From Chrysophaeum taylorii (lineage: Eukaryota; Sar; Pelagophyceae; Pelagomonadales; Pelagomonadaceae), in the NCBI GenBank assembly GCA_029834535.1, contig JAQMWT010000139.1, positions 124,001 to 188,000 of the forward strand: 64,000 nt of DNA, read 5' to 3'. This document shows positions 61,304-64,000 of this stretch, in pieces (within the stretch, counting starts at the first letter, position 1; each line of letters opens with the position of its first letter). The position numbers were made by a program, and so were the translations under genes. A model generated the notes under the pieces. The model searched no databases and was not told the origin of the DNA. It worked only from the letters and a program-made list of their open reading frames with translations.

Positions 61304-62566
61304 ATGTCGTCGTCGGCGTCGGCTGGAAATCTGCTGCTGCCGACGACGCCGAATGGCACCGCGAGCAGTTCGTCGCCCGACGTGCGCGCCGCCGCCGCCC
61401 CCCCCAAGCCGAGGGCTGACGGAGGAAAGATGCAGCAGCTCCTCGCGCTGGCCCGCGAGCGGCTGCGCGAGCAGCAAAACGAGCTCGCCGCGCGCGAGGC
61501 GACGATCGCCGAGCTCCGCGAGGCGCTCGAGGCGTCGTCGAAAGCCCCGAGCGCTGCGCAAACTACAACCGATGTCTCCGAAGCGCCGCGGCGCGCGTTG
61601 TGCCACGTGAGCGAGAAGTCGCTCGGGCTCTCGGAGAAAGGGCGGTGGTTGCTGCTCGAGTTCGAGGAGGCGCTCGAGTGGCGCCGGTTCGAGAGCGAGG
61701 CGCGCCTCCACGATTTTGTTCGGCGCGACCCGGGATCGGAGCCCCTCGAGGTGCCCGAGCCCGCCATGACCATCGACGACGCGAGGGACGTCAGGGAAAA
61801 GGCCGAGCAGGAGGTCGCCAAGATCGCCGACGACTTCCGCAAGTACCGCGTCCAGGCCGAGATCCAGCGCAAGCAGCGCGAGGCACTGCACCGCGAAGAG
61901 ACCGCGAGGCGCGAGGTCCTCGCGACGGCAGACAAACCGCCGGAGACCAACAACAACAACAACAGCAAAAGCGCCTCGGCGCGCGAGGCCGAGGATCGAA
62001 AGAAGCTCCAATCGCGGGTCGAGGAGCTCGAGGCCGAGAACGAAAAGCTCTCGACCGACGCCGCGCTCGCGGCGCAATGGAAGTCGCGCTACGACGCCGC
62101 CGTCGACGACAGAGACAGGTTGCAGGCCCAGGTCCGCAAGCTCAGGTCGGCCGGCGCCGACTCCTCCGAGTACGCCGCCCTCGCTAGAGACCACGACGAG
62201 CTCAAGCGCGAATTCAAAAATTACCGCGCCCAGGCCCTCAAGGCGCTCCGTGCCCAGGAACTCACGAACGCGGGCTCGACCGCGTCGTCGAGTGGCGGCG
62301 GCCCTCGCGCCTTGGACGCCCTCGGCGACCGCGGCGCCAGTCAGGCGAGACGACGAGAACGCACCACCCGCACCGCCGACGACTCCGTCGCCAAGCTCCA
62401 GTACCTTAAGAACCTCATGCTCAACTACCTTGGCTCCAGCGAGGCCAAGGCCAAGGAGCATATGGAGCGAGCCATCGTCACCGTTCTCGCCTTTTCCCCC
62501 GACGAAAAAGCGCGGATCGATCAGGCCAAGAAGGCCACGCCGGCATCTACTTCGACCTTCTTCTGA
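61304..62566 (+). CDS. GRIP-domain golgin-like coiled-coil protein
   Basis: ATG at 61304 (MSSSASAGNLLLPTTPNGTA) gives 420 aa in one exon. A Ser/Ala/Pro-rich start is followed by coiled coil at about 42-80 and 165-330 (EQEVAKIADDFRKYRVQAEI, KLQSRVEELEAENEKLSTDA). The C-terminal ~50 residues form a GRIP domain: VAKLQYLKNLMLNYLGSSEA, KEHMERAIVTVLAFSPDEKA, keeping the YLKN tyrosine and the LxFSPxE pattern needed for Arl1-GTP binding at the trans-Golgi. It is shorter than most golgins, so probably a small tether or adaptor. Confidence 0.88.
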   Translation: MSSSASAGNLLLPTTPNGTASSSSPDVRAAAAPPKPRADGGKMQQLLALARERLREQQNELAAREATIAELREALEASSKAPSAAQTTTDVSEAPRRALCHVSEKSLGLSEKGRWLLLEFEEALEWRRFESEARLHDFVRRDPGSEPLEVPEPAMTIDDARDVREKAEQEVAKIADDFRKYRVQAEIQRKQREALHREETARREVLATADKPPETNNNNNSKSASAREAEDRKKLQSRVEELEAENEKLSTDAALAAQWKSRYDAAVDDRDRLQAQVRKLRSAGADSSEYAALARDHDELKREFKNYRAQALKALRAQELTNAGSTASSSGGGPRALDALGDRGASQARRRERTTRTADDSVAKLQYLKNLMLNYLGSSEAKAKEHMERAIVTVLAFSPDEKARIDQAKKATPASTSTFF

Positions 62567-63014
62567 CGATGGTGTGCTCTCCAGGTGGCGGCGAGCAGTC
62601 GGTCGGTCGGTCTGTCTGTCTCATACGAGGACATTCATTATGCAAACAATCACGTCGCGACAGCGAGACGGACCTCCCCGCCCGCCAGCCGCCGCGCTTT
62701 TTTTATCTTCTTTTAAGACGTTGTATTTTAGCAGCCAGCCAGCAAGGTGTCTTTTCTCCAGTGCGGGGGTGTTGTTGTTGGTGATGATGTAGATGATACT
62801 TTTACACCCCCCCCACGGTGGGTGACGCTGCCCAGGGCATATTACGAACAACTCGCACTTGAGGGCAAGGAATTTTCTGCAAGCATATCGCCCGTCGCGG
62901 CGTCACTCAGCTCAATAATCGCTTCCTGCGCACCCGTCCAACCGCCGTTGGTGCGGGAGGACGCGTCGGTGATAATGGCGCACGTGGGCAAACCCTAGCA
63001 CTACTACTTCGCCG
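62567..63014. other. Intergenic region / eIF4G leader
   Basis: No gene is seen. An open plus frame ending at 62998 (ASISPVAASLSSIIASCAPV) has no family match and is probably chance or 5' leader. Confidence 0.45.
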
Positions 63015-64000
63015 ATGCCTGGTCTCGGCCTGAATGTGCGTCGCGCGCGATTGTCGGCGATTAACTCTCGCCAACCAAAGAAATGTCGTCGTCGTGACTG
63101 GCTCTTGTTGTTACTCTGGTCGTCGCATCGCAGGCGAACGCCGCGGCGTGGACGCCGGGCGCTCCCGTCCCGGCGACGGTCGTGGTCCCCGAGGAGTCGC
63201 CCGTCGAGGACGCGGAGGAGGAGTGGGAGCGCGTCGAGGTCGCTGCTGTCGAAGAATCGCCTCGAGCCAAAGATGCGGGAGAAGAAGATGACGAGCAGCA
63301 GCCGCCTGCGGCGGAGGAAGAGGAGAAGAGGACCGCCGAGGCGAACGCGGCGGAAGAACTCAGAATACTCGAGGAAGAGATGCGACGACGTCAGCAGAGC
63401 AGCGTTGCTTTGCTCGACGCCGAGGGAACTTGGGGCGACGACGACGACGACGACGAGCCCGAGCCCGAGCGGTTGCCCGATGACGACAAAGCAGAGCGAC
63501 GAGAGGTCGTCGAGGAGCCTTCCCCGCCGCTTCATTCGCAGGAACCGCGCGAGGAGCGGTCGTCGTTTCGTCCCGCGCCGTACTCGACGTCGTCTCGAGG
63601 CGGCGGCGGCGGCGGCGAGAGTCGGTACGCGCGCCAGGACGAGTACGGTCGACGTCCCGGCGGGTTTAGTTCGTCGTCGCGCGAGGGGGGGCGGTATGGC
63701 GGCGGGTACGCGTCGCGGGACGGGTTCAACAACTCGCGCGGCCGGTCATATCGGCGCGACGAAGACGACGAGGATTCGCGACCTCCGAGACGAAGTAATT
63801 CTGGATCAAACTTGCAACAGCAGCACGGCAACGGGCTCTCGGAGCCCCCAAAGCCCAAGGAGTACCAGAAGCCCGCATGGGCCAAGGTGGGCGACGAGAC
63901 CTCGGACGCCGTCGTTCTGAAAAAGGCGAAGAGTATCCTAAACAAGTTGACGCTGGAGAAGTTCGACCGCTTATCGGAGGAGTTCGTCAACCTCGACTTG
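63015..64000 (+). CDS. Translation initiation factor eIF4G-like, 5' part (runs off the window)
   Basis: The main exon starts after CATCGCAG at 63134 and stays open to the last base. A seven-codon first exon 63015-63035 (MPGLGLN) with a 98-nt intron (GTGCGT...TCGCAG) joins in frame and is the best start. The visible ~296 residues are an acidic N-terminal region (SPVEDAEEEWERVEV), an Arg/Gly/Ser/Tyr-rich stretch (SSRGGGGGGESRYARQDEYG), the linker PKPKEYQKPAWAKVGDE and the first helix of the MIF4G domain (KKAKSILNKLTLEKFDRLSE), which matches eIF4G. No YxxxxLphi eIF4E-binding motif is obvious in this part. eIF4G bridges the cap complex, eIF4A and the ribosome. Confidence 0.85.

Overview
The window is nuclear DNA from a eukaryote. 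It is gene-dense and GC-rich, with compact genes, very short spliceosomal GT-AG introns (35-70 nt is typical, 160 nt at most, plus one 1,058-nt transposon intron) and head-to-head gene pairs only about 100 bp apart. The gene set (UBE3C-type HECT ligase, CEP131-like ciliary protein, LAMTOR5-like Ragulator subunit, golgin GRIP protein, eIF4G, organellar TsaD) together with a fungal-like Zn2Cys6 domain suggests a unicellular alga or protist. A stramenopile such as a pelagophyte fits best. That placement is inference from genome style, not proof.

Layout. Bases 1-5243 hold no gene I can support, only decayed repeat-rich DNA, a long (ATT)n tract and short dispersed motifs. At 5252-8103 lies a hAT transposon with an exact 8-bp target duplication and a dead transposase. 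Just downstream is a small gene (8196-9703) whose only intron is itself a transposon with inverted ends. A membrane protein (9886-10665) precedes a repeat zone (10.7-13.9 kb). From 13.9 to 18.7 kb come a small membrane protein, a UBE3C-like HECT E3 ligase and a divergent hypothetical gene. From 19.4 to 28.1 kb two paralogous EGF-repeat membrane proteins flank a BTB-domain gene; the paralogues share no intron position. From 29.7 to 41.5 kb come an IQ-motif protein, an eight-exon ABHD-type hydrolase, a decayed gene relic, a PDZ/protease-associated-domain protein, a beta-helix secreted protein and a CEP131-like coiled coil.

Bases 41593-46637 are a tandem array of five ~1-kb units, each carrying a broken piece of a Helitron Pif1-type helicase plus a TTCACC minisatellite. 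A related scrambled copy sits at 12.6-13.9 kb.

From 47.6 kb to the end the DNA is densely genic: an AT-hook nuclear protein, organellar TsaD, a GT4 glycosyltransferase, an ADF-H/SH3BGR fusion, a LAMTOR5-like protein, a J-domain protein, a Zn2Cys6-HMA protein with a copper-type Cys cluster, a two-RRM protein, a GRIP golgin and the 5' part of eIF4G. The genes are individual housekeeping or signalling genes rather than one pathway. The strongest candidate for something new is the 57076-58201 gene, which joins a fungal-type DNA-binding Zn cluster, a heavy-metal-associated domain and a C-terminal Cys/His motif like those of fungal copper-sensing regulators. That architecture suggests a one-protein metal sensor and transcription factor.
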